From Polymorphobacter multimanifer (lineage in GTDB: Bacteria; Pseudomonadota; Alphaproteobacteria; Sphingomonadales; Sphingomonadaceae): a stretch of 64,000 nucleotides of DNA. Both the position numbers and the translations under genes were made by a program. Positions 8,855-17,006 of this stretch are shown here, one piece after another (the first letter of the stretch is position 1; each line of letters begins with the position of its first letter). The notes under the pieces were generated by a model, which ran no database searches, was not told where the DNA came from, and worked only from the letters and a program-made list of their open reading frames with translations. The stretch covers positions 62,001-126,000 of the forward strand of contig NZ_JACIIV010000005.1 in NCBI RefSeq assembly GCF_014205635.1. Reading direction: 5' to 3'.

Positions 8855-10023
8855 TGCGGAAATGGGTGCTGGCGGTGCTGGCGATCGTGGTGCTGGCGGG
8901 TGCCGGCTGGTTTGCGAGCCTCGACCGGGAGACGCGGGGCCTGCTGGCGACGCTGCCGACCAATGCCGATGTGCTCTCCTGGTCCCAGCCGCAGCGCGAT
9001 GCCGGGTTTAGGGCGATGGACCGGATGCCGGTGCTTGCGGCATCGCGGAAGGTGGCGCCCTCCGACCGGCCGCTGGACTTGCCGGCGGGGCGGGAGCTGG
9101 TGATCCCGGGGATCGAGGATTATGCGCGCAGCCAGAATCTGGCGGGGCTGGTGATCTTGCAGGACGGCAAGGTTCGGCATGAGCGCTATGGGCTGGACTT
9201 CGACGCCGAGGGGCGCTGGACGAGCTTTTCGGTGGCGAAATCCTTCACCTCGACGCTGGTGGGGGCGGCGGTGAAGGATGGGTCGATCAAGAGCCTCGAC
9301 GATCCGGTGAGCCGCTACATCCCCGATCTGCAAGGCTCGGCCTATGATGATGTGTCGGTGCGCCAGCTGCTGATGATGAGCTCGGGGGTGGCGTGGAACG
9401 AGGATTACGAGGACCCGAACGCCGATGTGGCGCGGTTCAATGTCGTCGCACCCGACGCGGGGATGGATGCGACGGTGAGCTACATGCGCAAGCTGAAGCG
9501 CGCGCATCCGCCGGGCACGGTGTGGCACTACAACACCGGGGAAACCAACCTGATCGGGGTGCTGGTCTCTTCGGCGACCGGCAAGCCGCTGGCGCGCTAT
9601 CTGGAGGAGAAAATCTGGCAGCCGGCGGGCATGGCGGCCGAGGCGACCTGGTTGCTGGGCAAGACCGGGCATGAGGTGGCGGGGTGCTGCCTGCAGGCGG
9701 CGACGCGCGACTTTGCGCGGATGGGGCAGTTCGTGCTCGCCGGCGGTGCTGGCGTGGTGCCCGATGGCTGGTTTGCCGCCGCGACGACGAAGCAGATCGA
9801 TATCGGCCGGCCGGGACGCGGTTATGGCTACCAATGGTGGACCTATGACGATGGCACCGTGGCGGCGCGCGGGATCTTCGGCCAGGGGATCTTCATCGAT
9901 CCGAAGCGGCGGCTGGTGATTGCCAGCAATGCCAATTGGTCGCGGGCGACGCAGGGGCCGGAGAATGAGGCGCGCGAGGCGTTTTATCGGCAGGTGCAGG
10001 CGATGATCGACGCCGAGGGATGA
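8851..10023 (+). CDS. Serine hydrolase, class C beta-lactamase fold
   Basis: 390-residue membrane-anchored or exported hydrolase of the beta-lactamase/D-alanyl-D-alanine carboxypeptidase superfamily. An N-terminal hydrophobic segment spans residues 4-22. The nucleophile motif SxxK is S127-V-A-K130 (FSVAKSFT), and a YxN-type motif occurs in WHYNTGETN. Similarity is to esterase- or 6-aminohexanoate-hydrolase-like members (GYGYQWWTYDDG, FGQGIFIDP) rather than true beta-lactamases. It overlaps proC by 4 bp and ends the tspO-to-hydrolase run. Substrate unknown. Confidence 0.85.
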   Translation: MMRKWVLAVLAIVVLAGAGWFASLDRETRGLLATLPTNADVLSWSQPQRDAGFRAMDRMPVLAASRKVAPSDRPLDLPAGRELVIPGIEDYARSQNLAGLVILQDGKVRHERYGLDFDAEGRWTSFSVAKSFTSTLVGAAVKDGSIKSLDDPVSRYIPDLQGSAYDDVSVRQLLMMSSGVAWNEDYEDPNADVARFNVVAPDAGMDATVSYMRKLKRAHPPGTVWHYNTGETNLIGVLVSSATGKPLARYLEEKIWQPAGMAAEATWLLGKTGHEVAGCCLQAATRDFARMGQFVLAGGAGVVPDGWFAAATTKQIDIGRPGRGYGYQWWTYDDGTVAARGIFGQGIFIDPKRRLVIASNANWSRATQGPENEAREAFYRQVQAMIDAEG

Positions 10024-10040
10024 TGCCGGCTTTTGCCGGG

Positions 10041-10544
10041 CTATTTCTGCAAGGCGTTGACGAGGGGGCGGTCGGCCGGGGGGATGAGGCCGATGAGGAC
10101 GTTCCAGAAGCCGGTGACGGCGGATTGGCCGGCCTCGGCATAGGCGGCGGCCATGCTGCGCTGGAGCTGGGCGAACAGGGCGGCTTCGAGCGCCTCGCCC
10201 TGGGCGGTGAGGCGGAGCAGGCGCTGGCGGCGATCCTGGGTGCCGATGGCCTGGGCGACGAGGCCGCGCTCCTGCAGCTCGGTGAGGACGCGGCCCAATG
10301 ATTGCTTGGTGATGGCGAGAAGGCGCAGCAGCTCGCCGACGGCGAGGCCGGGGCGCCGCGCAATGAAGTAGAGCGCGCGGTGGTGGGCGCGGCCGAGCCC
10401 CTCGGCATCGAGCAGCGCATCGGGGCCACGGATCATGCTGGCATAGCCGAAGTACAGCAGCTCGATGCCGCGACGGATCTCGTCTTCCCGAAGGAAGAGC
10501 GCCGACGCGGCGGGCGGGCTTGGGGCTGGAATTGGGACAGTCAT
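10041..10544 (-). CDS. MarR-family transcriptional regulator
   Basis: 167-residue winged-helix regulator. The core reads FIARRPGLAVGELLRLLAI, TKQSLGRVLTELQERGLV (recognition helix) and TQDRRQRLLRLTAQG (wing with the family DRR motif), flanked by dimerisation helices. ATG 10544 is used; the frame runs on upstream but that sequence is antisense to ilvE. It is divergent from ilvE and the intergenic region contains a dyad that could be its operator. MarR proteins of this type often repress their own gene and the divergent one; the ligand is not predictable. Confidence 0.9.
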   Translation of the reverse strand: MTVPIPAPSPPAASALFLREDEIRRGIELLYFGYASMIRGPDALLDAEGLGRAHHRALYFIARRPGLAVGELLRLLAITKQSLGRVLTELQERGLVAQAIGTQDRRQRLLRLTAQGEALEAALFAQLQRSMAAAYAEAGQSAVTGFWNVLIGLIPPADRPLVNALQK

Positions 10545-10547
10545 ATT

Positions 10548-10590
10548 GACATATCTTGCATGAAAGCCTAGCGCGGCGCAAGAATATGTC
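10548..10590. promoter_or_regulatory. Dyad between the MarR gene and ilvE, candidate operator
   Basis: GACATATCTTG (10548-10558) is the near-exact inverted copy of CAAGAATATGTC (10579-10590), with one extra base in the right arm. The AT-rich arms stand out from the GC-rich surroundings and lie between the two divergent starts (10544 and 10611), where a MarR dimer would control both. Confidence 0.5.
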
Positions 10591-10610
10591 TGGCTTCTGG
10601 AGTGGTGCGA

Positions 10611-11489
10611 ATGCTGCCGTTTGATGATCGCGATGGCTTCATCTGGTTCGATGGAGCGCTGCGGCCGTGGCGCGAGGCGAATGTGCATGTGCTGACGCAT
10701 GGGCTGCACTATGCGAGCGCGGTCTTCGAAGGCGCGCGCTGCTATGACGGCAATGTGTTCGCGCTGTCCGAGCACAGCCAGCGGTTGATCGATTCGGCGG
10801 CGATCATGGGCTTTCCGTTGCCGTGGAGCCGCGACGAGATCGATGCGGCGGTGATGGAGACGCTCAAGGCCAACGAACTGACCAACGCCTATGTGCGGCC
10901 GGTGGCGTGGCGCGGCTCCGAACAGATGGGGGTGAGCGCGCAGGCGACCAAGCCGCATATGGCGGTGGCGTGCTGGGAATGGGGCGCCTATTTCGGTGCC
11001 GACGCGCTGAAGAAGGGGCTGCGGCTGGGCATTGCCAAGTGGCGGCGGCCGGCACCCTATACGGCGCCGATCCACGCCAAGGCGGCGGGCCTCTACATGA
11101 TCTGCACGATGAGCAAGCACGAGGCCGAGGCGCAGGGATACCAGGACGCGCTGATGCTCGATTGGCGCGGGCAGGTGGCGGAAGCGACCGGCGCCAATGT
11201 GTTCTTCCTGAAGGGCGATACGCTGCACACGCCGACGCCCGACTGCTTCCTCGACGGGATCACCCGGCGCAGCGTGATGCGGCTGGCGGAGCGCCGCGGA
11301 CTGACGGTGGTGGAGCGGGCGATCTGGCCCGAGGAACTCGAAGGCTTCGAGCAGGCGTTCCTGACCGGCAGTGCGGCTGAGGTGACGCCGCTCGCCGAGA
11401 TCGGGCCGTGGCGCTTCGAGGTTGGCGCGACGACGCTGGGGCTGGCACAGGACTATGCCGACCTGGTGCACAGGCGCCTCAATCATTGA
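10611..11489 (+). CDS. ilvE: Branched-chain amino acid aminotransferase
   Basis: PLP-dependent class IV aminotransferase, 292 residues, catalysing the last transamination of Leu, Ile and Val synthesis. The N-terminus FDDRDGFIWFDGALRPW, HGLHYASAVFEGARCY, the RPVAWRG segment, the Lys region HAKAAGLYMI (Schiff-base Lys) and DCFLDGITRRSVM are standard for the family. ATG 10611 is preferred over GTG 10602 because GGAG lies 8 nt upstream of it. It is divergent from a MarR regulator and followed by a 180-bp gap. Confidence 0.94.
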   Translation: MLPFDDRDGFIWFDGALRPWREANVHVLTHGLHYASAVFEGARCYDGNVFALSEHSQRLIDSAAIMGFPLPWSRDEIDAAVMETLKANELTNAYVRPVAWRGSEQMGVSAQATKPHMAVACWEWGAYFGADALKKGLRLGIAKWRRPAPYTAPIHAKAAGLYMICTMSKHEAEAQGYQDALMLDWRGQVAEATGANVFFLKGDTLHTPTPDCFLDGITRRSVMRLAERRGLTVVERAIWPEELEGFEQAFLTGSAAEVTPLAEIGPWRFEVGATTLGLAQDYADLVHRRLNH

Positions 11490-11671
11490 GCCTTTGGCAT
11501 GGTTTGCGGTGAAGCGAGGCGCCGGGACGGCGGGCTGCGGCCACGGCGCCACTGCTGCCACAAGATGTGCGCGCTTCGAACGTAAAGGATGCAACCTCTC
11601 CTGTGTTGCGACGTATTCAATCCAGGGTGGATCCATCCGCCGTTGATCGGGTTGAAAAATTGGGTTGGTTC

Positions 11672-11959
11672 ATGCGTGTTATGAAGAATGATCTGGAACT
11701 GAACTCGCGATCCGTCGGTCGCCGGATTGCCGAGGCTGTGGCGCTTGCGGTGTTGACGCTGGGCCTTTGGGTGGCGCCGACGCTGGTTTCGCAGGGGCAG
11801 GACCGGGTGGACATGACCCCGGCGGCGCGACATGTCGATGCCGGGCTGGTGGGCGCCGGCGCGGCGTCGGGCATTGCCTTCGAGCGCGCCGATGCGCTGG
11901 CGCTGGCACTGGCTGCAGCCCCGGCAGACGATGCGGTGACGTCCCGCACCAGCGGCTGA
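11672..11959 (+). CDS. Small membrane-anchored hypothetical protein
   Basis: I do not recognise this 95-residue ORF. It has a hydrophilic N-terminus (MRVMKNDLELNSRSVGRR), one hydrophobic segment of about 16 residues (AVALAVLTLGLWVAPT) and an Ala-rich tail. Codon composition matches a coding frame, and it sits 119 bp before the SLBB polysaccharide export gene on the same strand. An earlier in-frame start at 11567 would extend it by 35 residues. The 182 bp between ilvE and this ORF hold nothing else I can identify. Confidence 0.45.
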   Translation: MRVMKNDLELNSRSVGRRIAEAVALAVLTLGLWVAPTLVSQGQDRVDMTPAARHVDAGLVGAGAASGIAFERADALALALAAAPADDAVTSRTSG

Positions 11960-12078
11960 CGCCGACTTCGGCGCACGCGACCGCCAGGAACCACCTCGCT
12001 GTGCCGCCGCGTTGACCTTGCATGGGCCTGTCCCTATGGCCAAGAGACTGGCGGGGACCTACCAACGATGATTGCGCA

Positions 12079-14913
12079 ATGATGGAACGCTGGCAGATGG
12101 AAACCCGGGCCGGCGATGCGATGCGTGGCCATGCAGGCGCGCCGCGATTGGCGATCGGCCTTGCGCTGCTGGCAGCTGCAACGATGGCGCAGGCGCAGGC
12201 GATCAACCCCGATGTGCTGCGCCAGGTGCAGGGGCAGCTCGGCGCCGGCCAGGCACCCGATGCAATCGATGAATCGCGCCGCGAGGGCGGGTCGGCGGGC
12301 CAGGGCTTCGGCCAGGCGCTGCCGCAGGGCCGGATCGACACGCGCGAGGAGCAGACGCTGCGGCGCGCCGAGGCCGAGGCACAGCTGGCGCGGCTCTACC
12401 GGCCTTCGGCGGTGGAGCGCGACTATCAGCAGCGCCTGTCCGAGCCGCGGCTGCGGCAGTTCGGCTATGAGCTTTTCGCTTCGACGAGTGCGGCTTCGGG
12501 GGCGGTGACCGGGGCGGTGGGCGATGATTATGTGCTCGGCGTGGGTGACGAGCTGGTGGTGCAATTCCAGGGGGCGACGAGCGACAGCCGCACGGTGCGG
12601 GTGAACCGCGAGGGCTCGCTGGTGGTGGCTTCCCTGCCCCCGGTGCGCGCCGCCGGGCGACCGCTGGGCGCAGTGCGGCGCGATCTCTCCGCGGCGACGT
12701 CGCGGACCTTGCTCGGCACCGATGTGTTCGTGTCGCTGGGCACGGTTCGCTCGGCGAGCGTGTTCGTGGGCGGCGAAGTGGAGCGGCCGGGACAGTATAA
12801 TCTGACGGCGCTGACCGATGTGGCGGTGGCGCTGGCGCAGGCCGGCGGCGTGCGGCGCGGCGGCTCGCTGCGGCGGGTGCGCGTGGTGCGCGGCAGCGGC
12901 GGCACGATCGAGGTGGATCTCTACGGGCTGCTCGGGATCGGCGCGCCGCCGAGCGTGCGGCTGCAGGATGGCGACCGGGTGATCGTGCCGGTGCTGGGGC
13001 CGACGGTGGCGATTGCCGGCAATGTGACGCGGCCGGGGATCTATGAGCTTCGCGGCACGGCGTCGGTCGGGGCGCTGATCGACTATGCGGGTGGCGCGGT
13101 GCGGCCGCGCGGCAACCAGGTGGCGATCAGCCGGATTGGCGCCGATGGCGGCGAGCAGTTCATCCGCGCCGCGACCATGGCGACGGGGCTGATGGCGGGC
13201 GATGCGGTGCAGCTGCTGGCGGGGAGCGCCGGTGGGGCTTCGGGCCGCGTGCTGCTGCGCGGGCATGTGGACAATCCGGGGGCGCGGGCGATTGCGCTGG
13301 TGCCGACGGTGCGCGACCTGCTCGGCAGCATCGAAGACCTGAAGCGCGACACCTATCTGCCGCTGGCGATGCTGGTGCGGCGCGACGCGGCGACGGCGGC
13401 GCGGCGCTTCGTGCCGGTGAACCTGGGCGAGGCGCTCGATGGGCGGCAGCCGGTGGCGCTGCAATCGGAGGACCGGCTGTTCCTGTTCAGCCGCGGCGAT
13501 GTCGAGTTCATCAACCGCACAGCGGTGCGGCGGGTGGTGCTGGGGCAGCCGAACTTGCTGGTGGGATGCCGGTCGCTCGACCGGCTGGAGACGCTGGTGC
13601 GCGACAGCCAGACGCTGCGGTTCAATGTGGTGACACGCTCGGCGTTTCTGGTGGAGCGCGGCGGGCAGACCGATGTGGCGGCGACCGGCGGCCGGCTGAA
13701 CGTGGCGACCCGATCGACCGAGGCGGGGTTGCGCAGCGGCACCGCGCTGGCGGGAGCGGGGGCAGGGCAGGTGCAGGCGGTCGACGAGGCGCCGCAGCAG
13801 GCCGGCTTCGACGAGCGCAGCGACGCGGCGCTGCGGGCGCGGCGCGAGGCAGCGGCCGAGCAATGCCCGCTGGTGTTCGAGGAAGAGCCCGACCTGCTGC
13901 CGCTGCTGATCGAGAATGCCGTGGCGGTGGGTGGTGCGGTGCGGCGGCCGGGGGCCTATCCGGTGGCGGGCAGTGTGAGTGCGGCGGTGCTGGCCTCGGT
14001 GGCGGAGGGCGTGCTGAGCGGGGCGAGCGACCTGTCGCTCGATGTGTCGCGCGGGGCCGGTGGCAGCGTGGTGTCGGAGCAGGTGCTGCTCGCCGAGCGG
14101 CCGGGCGTGCTGGAGCAGACGCTGGTGGGGGCGGGCGATGATCTGCGCTTCAATGCCGCGCAGCCGCAGTTCGAGGCGGGGGCGGTGCTGCTGGCGGGCG
14201 AGTTCAACCGGCCGGGGCTCTATTCGATCCGCAAGGGCGAGACGCTTTCGCAGCTGACCGCGCGGGCGGGCGGGCTTTCGCCCCAGGCCTATCCTTATGG
14301 GGCGATCTTCACCCGGCGATCGGTGAAGGAGCTGGAGCAGGAGGGGCTGCGGCGGACGAGCCGCGAGCTGACGACCGGGCTGCTGAGCCTGGCGGCACGG
14401 CAGCGCGATTCGACGGGCGGCGGCGTGGTGGCGGGGCAGCAGCTCATCCAGCAGCTGGCGACGGTGGAATCGGCGGGGCGCGTGGTGGTGGAAGCCGATC
14501 CGCGCGTGCTGGCGCTGCGCAGCGACCTCGACACGGTGCTGGAGAGCGGCGATGCGATCGTGATGCCGAAGCGGCCGAGCTTCGTGCTGGCGCTGGGCGA
14601 TGTGGCGAACCCCGGGGCGCTGCAATTCGTGGCGGGCAAGACGGCGGACGCCTATCTGCGCGAGGTGGGCGGCACGATCTCGACGGCGGACAGGCGGCGG
14701 ATCTTCATCGTGCTGCCCGATGGCACGGCGCAGCCGCTGGCGGGCCGTGGCTGGGGCCGCGGCTATGAGGGCGTGGTGCCGCCGGGGAGCACGATCATCG
14801 TGCCGAAGAACATCGACCCGCTGTATCGGCTCGAGATTGCGCGGGATATCACGGGGATCATCGGTGGGTTGCTGACGAGTGTGGCGACGGTGGCGCTGCT
14901 GGCGACGCGATAG
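12079..14913 (+). CDS. SLBB-domain polysaccharide export protein (Wza-like)
   Basis: Outer-membrane polysaccharide export channel component. A signal peptide is visible (APRLAIGLALLAAATMAQAQA), then a Poly_export domain (DDYVLGVGDELVVQFQG, about residue 150 on), followed by several SLBB/beta-grasp repeats marked by VFVGGEVERPGQYNL, VAIAGNVTRPGIYEL, VLLRGHVDNPGARAI, VLLAGEFNRPGLYSI and VLALGDVANPGALQF. The start is uncertain: ATG 12079, ATG 12082 or ATG 12121 all precede the signal peptide and none has a good Shine-Dalgarno; 12121 would give a classical signal peptide directly. The length, about 950 residues, is long for the family. No Wzc-type tyrosine kinase or other export gene is adjacent. 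Confidence 0.9.
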   Translation: MMERWQMETRAGDAMRGHAGAPRLAIGLALLAAATMAQAQAINPDVLRQVQGQLGAGQAPDAIDESRREGGSAGQGFGQALPQGRIDTREEQTLRRAEAEAQLARLYRPSAVERDYQQRLSEPRLRQFGYELFASTSAASGAVTGAVGDDYVLGVGDELVVQFQGATSDSRTVRVNREGSLVVASLPPVRAAGRPLGAVRRDLSAATSRTLLGTDVFVSLGTVRSASVFVGGEVERPGQYNLTALTDVAVALAQAGGVRRGGSLRRVRVVRGSGGTIEVDLYGLLGIGAPPSVRLQDGDRVIVPVLGPTVAIAGNVTRPGIYELRGTASVGALIDYAGGAVRPRGNQVAISRIGADGGEQFIRAATMATGLMAGDAVQLLAGSAGGASGRVLLRGHVDNPGARAIALVPTVRDLLGSIEDLKRDTYLPLAMLVRRDAATAARRFVPVNLGEALDGRQPVALQSEDRLFLFSRGDVEFINRTAVRRVVLGQPNLLVGCRSLDRLETLVRDSQTLRFNVVTRSAFLVERGGQTDVAATGGRLNVATRSTEAGLRSGTALAGAGAGQVQAVDEAPQQAGFDERSDAALRARREAAAEQCPLVFEEEPDLLPLLIENAVAVGGAVRRPGAYPVAGSVSAAVLASVAEGVLSGASDLSLDVSRGAGGSVVSEQVLLAERPGVLEQTLVGAGDDLRFNAAQPQFEAGAVLLAGEFNRPGLYSIRKGETLSQLTARAGGLSPQAYPYGAIFTRRSVKELEQEGLRRTSRELTTGLLSLAARQRDSTGGGVVAGQQLIQQLATVESAGRVVVEADPRVLALRSDLDTVLESGDAIVMPKRPSFVLALGDVANPGALQFVAGKTADAYLREVGGTISTADRRRIFIVLPDGTAQPLAGRGWGRGYEGVVPPGSTIIVPKNIDPLYRLEIARDITGIIGGLLTSVATVALLATR

Positions 14914-14922
14914 CGCGGCGCG

Positions 14923-15028
14923 AAAATAGCGGCGCTATTTTCCGACTCGCGCAAGCGCGGCCGGCGGGGCGGCGCGAGCGGAGCGCGCCGAACCCGTCCG
15001 ACGGCGTGGCTTTGCCACGCTCTTTCTT
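14923..15028 (+). repeat. Three-hairpin intergenic element, copy A (terminator-like)
   Basis: Order: hairpin 1 AAAATAGCG-G-CGCTATTTT (14923-14941), CCGACTCG, hairpin 2 GGCGCG...CGCGCC (14971-14989), GAACC, then hairpin 3 GCGTGGC-TTT-GCCACGC (15004-15020) followed by TCTTTCTT. It starts 10 bp after the SLBB stop codon at a convergent junction with motB. The third hairpin plus T-rich tail would serve as an intrinsic terminator. A second copy with different stem sequences but the same layout lies at 46807-46915. Confidence 0.7.
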
Positions 15029-15059
15029 GCACTTTCTTGCTGCCTTTCGAGTCCTCGCA

Positions 15060-15110
15060 ACCCGCACCGCTGCCTGTCCCGGCGCGGCTTCGCCGCGGCG
15101 GCTGCGGGGT
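15060..15110. repeat. Nested GC-rich hairpin in the SLBB-motB junction
   Basis: CGCGGCTTCGCCGCG forms an inner hairpin, and flanking CCCGCA-cCGC-tGCC pairs with gGCGGC-tGCGGG to extend it. It separates copy A of the three-hairpin element from copy 4 of the palindromic repeat, so this 276-bp gene-free gap is filled by structured repeats. Confidence 0.55.
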
Positions 15111-15123
15111 CTTCGCGCGTGAA

Positions 15124-15188
15124 CCCTCACCCTCCCACGCGCTATGCGGCGCGCGGGCCCCTCTCTCTCCCGCGTTGCGGGAGAGGGG
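15124..15188. repeat. Two-hairpin palindromic repeat, copy 4
   Basis: CCCTCACCCTCCCACGCGC start, first hairpin CCCaCGCGC-tatgcg-GCGCGcGGG, then CTCTCCCGCgttGCGGGAGAG. It ends one base before the motB stop codon, so it may act as the motAB terminator or mRNA-stabilising structure. Confidence 0.85.
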
Positions 15189-15189
15189 A

Positions 15190-16056
15190 CTATTGGTTCA
15201 ACAGCGTGATCGAGATGCGGCGGTTGCGGGGGTCGCGGCGGTCCTTGGGGTTGTAGGGATCGGTGTCCGCTACGCCCTCGATGCGGCGGAAGCGGGCTTC
15301 GTCGATGCCGCTGGCGGTGAGGATGCGGCGGGTGGTGTCGGCGCGGATGGTGCTCAGCGTCCAGTTGTTGGCGGGACCGGCGGCGTAGGGGACGCTGTCG
15401 GTGTGGCCGCGCACGGTGAGGCGGTTGGGGGTTTCGGCGACGGCGGCGGCGATCTGGCGGATGAGGGCGAGGGCTTGCGGCGTGAAGGCGGCGGTGCCGC
15501 TGCCGAACATGCTGAAATCGGCGCGCTCGATGATGTCGATGCGCAGGCCGTCGTGGACGCGGACGAGCCGCACCTGGCCGCGCAGGCCCTTCAAGGTGGG
15601 ATCCCCGGCGAGGCGGGCGTCGATGATGCGCTGGACCATGCGGAAGCGGGTTTCGTCGGCGGTGCGACGGCGGCCGGGGTTTGCGGCCTTGTCGGGGCTG
15701 GTGACCTCGGCGGTCATCGGGCCACCGCCGCCGCCGGGGGTGGCGACCGGCCTGGCGCCGTTGGGAATGGCTGCGGGGGCGTTGCCGTCCTGCGTTTGCA
15801 GCGCGCGGCCGCCCATGATGCCGTTGGAGCCGCCGCTGTTCTGCATCTGGATGATGGTGGGGGCGAAATAATCGGCGATGCCCTTGCGCTGGTCCTCGTT
15901 GGTGGCGCCGAGGATCCAGAGCAGCATGAAGAAGGCCATCATCGCGGTGACGAAATCGGCATAGGCGATCTTCCAGGCGCCGCCGTGATGGGCATGGGCA
16001 TGGCCCTTGCGCTTGCGGTAGACGACCTCGGGCTCGATGTGGAGTTCGGGTTTCAT
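15190..16056 (-). CDS. motB: Flagellar motor stator protein MotB
   Basis: 288-residue stator subunit that anchors the proton-driven motor to peptidoglycan. One transmembrane helix at about residues 28-48 carries the ion-carrying Asp (AYADFVTAMMAFFMLLWIL, Asp in YADFVTAM). The C-terminal OmpA-like domain has DFSMFGSGTAAFTPQA, NRLTVRGHTDSVPYAAG and NWTLSTIRADTTRRIL, and ends in DRRDPRNRRISITLL. Its ATG overlaps the motA stop by 4 bp, giving a coupled motAB pair. The palindromic repeat copy 4 lies immediately downstream. Confidence 0.96.
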   Translation of the reverse strand: MKPELHIEPEVVYRKRKGHAHAHHGGAWKIAYADFVTAMMAFFMLLWILGATNEDQRKGIADYFAPTIIQMQNSGGSNGIMGGRALQTQDGNAPAAIPNGARPVATPGGGGGPMTAEVTSPDKAANPGRRRTADETRFRMVQRIIDARLAGDPTLKGLRGQVRLVRVHDGLRIDIIERADFSMFGSGTAAFTPQALALIRQIAAAVAETPNRLTVRGHTDSVPYAAGPANNWTLSTIRADTTRRILTASGIDEARFRRIEGVADTDPYNPKDRRDPRNRRISITLLNQ

Positions 16057-16919
16057 TTGGCGGCGCGCAGGCCATCGAAGACTTCAGCGAAGCTCGGCTG
16101 GTTGGCGGGATCGATGGCGGTGCGCGCGGCTTCGATGACGAGCGGCTGCGGCTGGCCCTTGAGCGAGGCCACGATGACGCGGCGGATGACGAGGTAGATT
16201 TCGGCATCGGCATCGATGATCGAGCGCAGCCGCGCCGAGAGCGGGCCGACGATGCCATAGGAGAGCAGCACGCCGAGGAAGGTACCGACGAGTGCGGAGC
16301 CGATCATGCCGCCGAGGATTGCGGGGGGCTTGTCGATGCTCGCCATCGTCTTGATGACGCCGAGCACCGCGGCGACGATGCCCAGCGCAGGCAGCGCATC
16401 GGACATGGTGGTGAGGCGATCGCACGGCTTGAGGGCGGCGGCGTGGTGGGTGTCGAGGGCAGTTTCGATGACGTCGTCGACGGCCTGGGGGCTCAGCGTG
16501 CCGGTGCTGACCACAAGGAGCCGCATCGAATCGCAGAGCAGGTGGAGGAAGAAGGGATCTTTCAGGAACTGCGGGTATTCGGCGAAGAGGCTGGAGGATT
16601 TGGGGTCCTCGATATGCGGCTCGACGGCGACAGCACCTTCGGTGCGGAACATCTTCATCAGGCGGGCGGTGAGGAAGATGGCGGCGCTGTAATCGGCCTT
16701 CTTGTATTTGGGACCCTTGACGACGAGGCCGAGGCCGGCACCCATTTGCTTGATGCCGGCGATATCGGTGGCGACGAGGGTGGCGCCGGCGGCGGCACCG
16801 CCGATGATGAGCATTTCCAGCGGCAGGGCGGCCATGATGACCAGCAGGTTGCCGCCGGCGAGCGCGAAGCCGCCGAACACCATCACCAGCAGCACGACAA
16901 GACCGATCACCGAAATCAT
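16053..16919 (-). CDS. motA: Flagellar motor stator protein MotA
   Basis: 288-residue stator subunit with four membrane segments (residues about 3-20, 28-48, 170-190, 203-225). The family signature with proline residues at the stator interface, SDALPALGIVAAVLGVIKTM and GTFLGVLLSYGIVGPLSARL, is intact. The long cytoplasmic loop carries the charged torque-generating region. It forms a pair with motB (4-bp overlap). The 87 bp upstream, between motA and flgL, contain a perfect GCGTTAAC dyad that may control the pair; no sigma-54 motif was found there. Confidence 0.96.
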   Translation of the reverse strand: MISVIGLVVLLVMVFGGFALAGGNLLVIMAALPLEMLIIGGAAAGATLVATDIAGIKQMGAGLGLVVKGPKYKKADYSAAIFLTARLMKMFRTEGAVAVEPHIEDPKSSSLFAEYPQFLKDPFFLHLLCDSMRLLVVSTGTLSPQAVDDVIETALDTHHAAALKPCDRLTTMSDALPALGIVAAVLGVIKTMASIDKPPAILGGMIGSALVGTFLGVLLSYGIVGPLSARLRSIIDADAEIYLVIRRVIVASLKGQPQPLVIEAARTAIDPANQPSFAEVFDGLRAAK

Positions 16920-16978
16920 GCAGTTTCAATCGGCTCCCTGTGGCGCGTGCGAAGGGAGTTACGGCGGCGGCGGGGTGG

Positions 16979-17003
16979 GCGTTAACGATGACGGGGTTAA
17001 CGC
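16979..17003. promoter_or_regulatory. Perfect 8-bp dyad between flgL and motA
   Basis: GCGTTAAC (16979-16986) and GTTAACGC (16996-17003) are separated by 9 bp. The site starts 4 bp after the flgL stop codon and lies 60-84 bp before the motA start. It could be an operator for motAB or a weak terminator of the flg operon (no T tract follows). Confidence 0.45.
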
Positions 17004-17006
17004 AGG

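Noticed and set aside
12034-14625. 863-codon minus-strand ORF opposite the SLBB gene
   Set aside because: His/Arg/Pro/Gln-rich composition without domains; a frame shadow of the SLBB gene.
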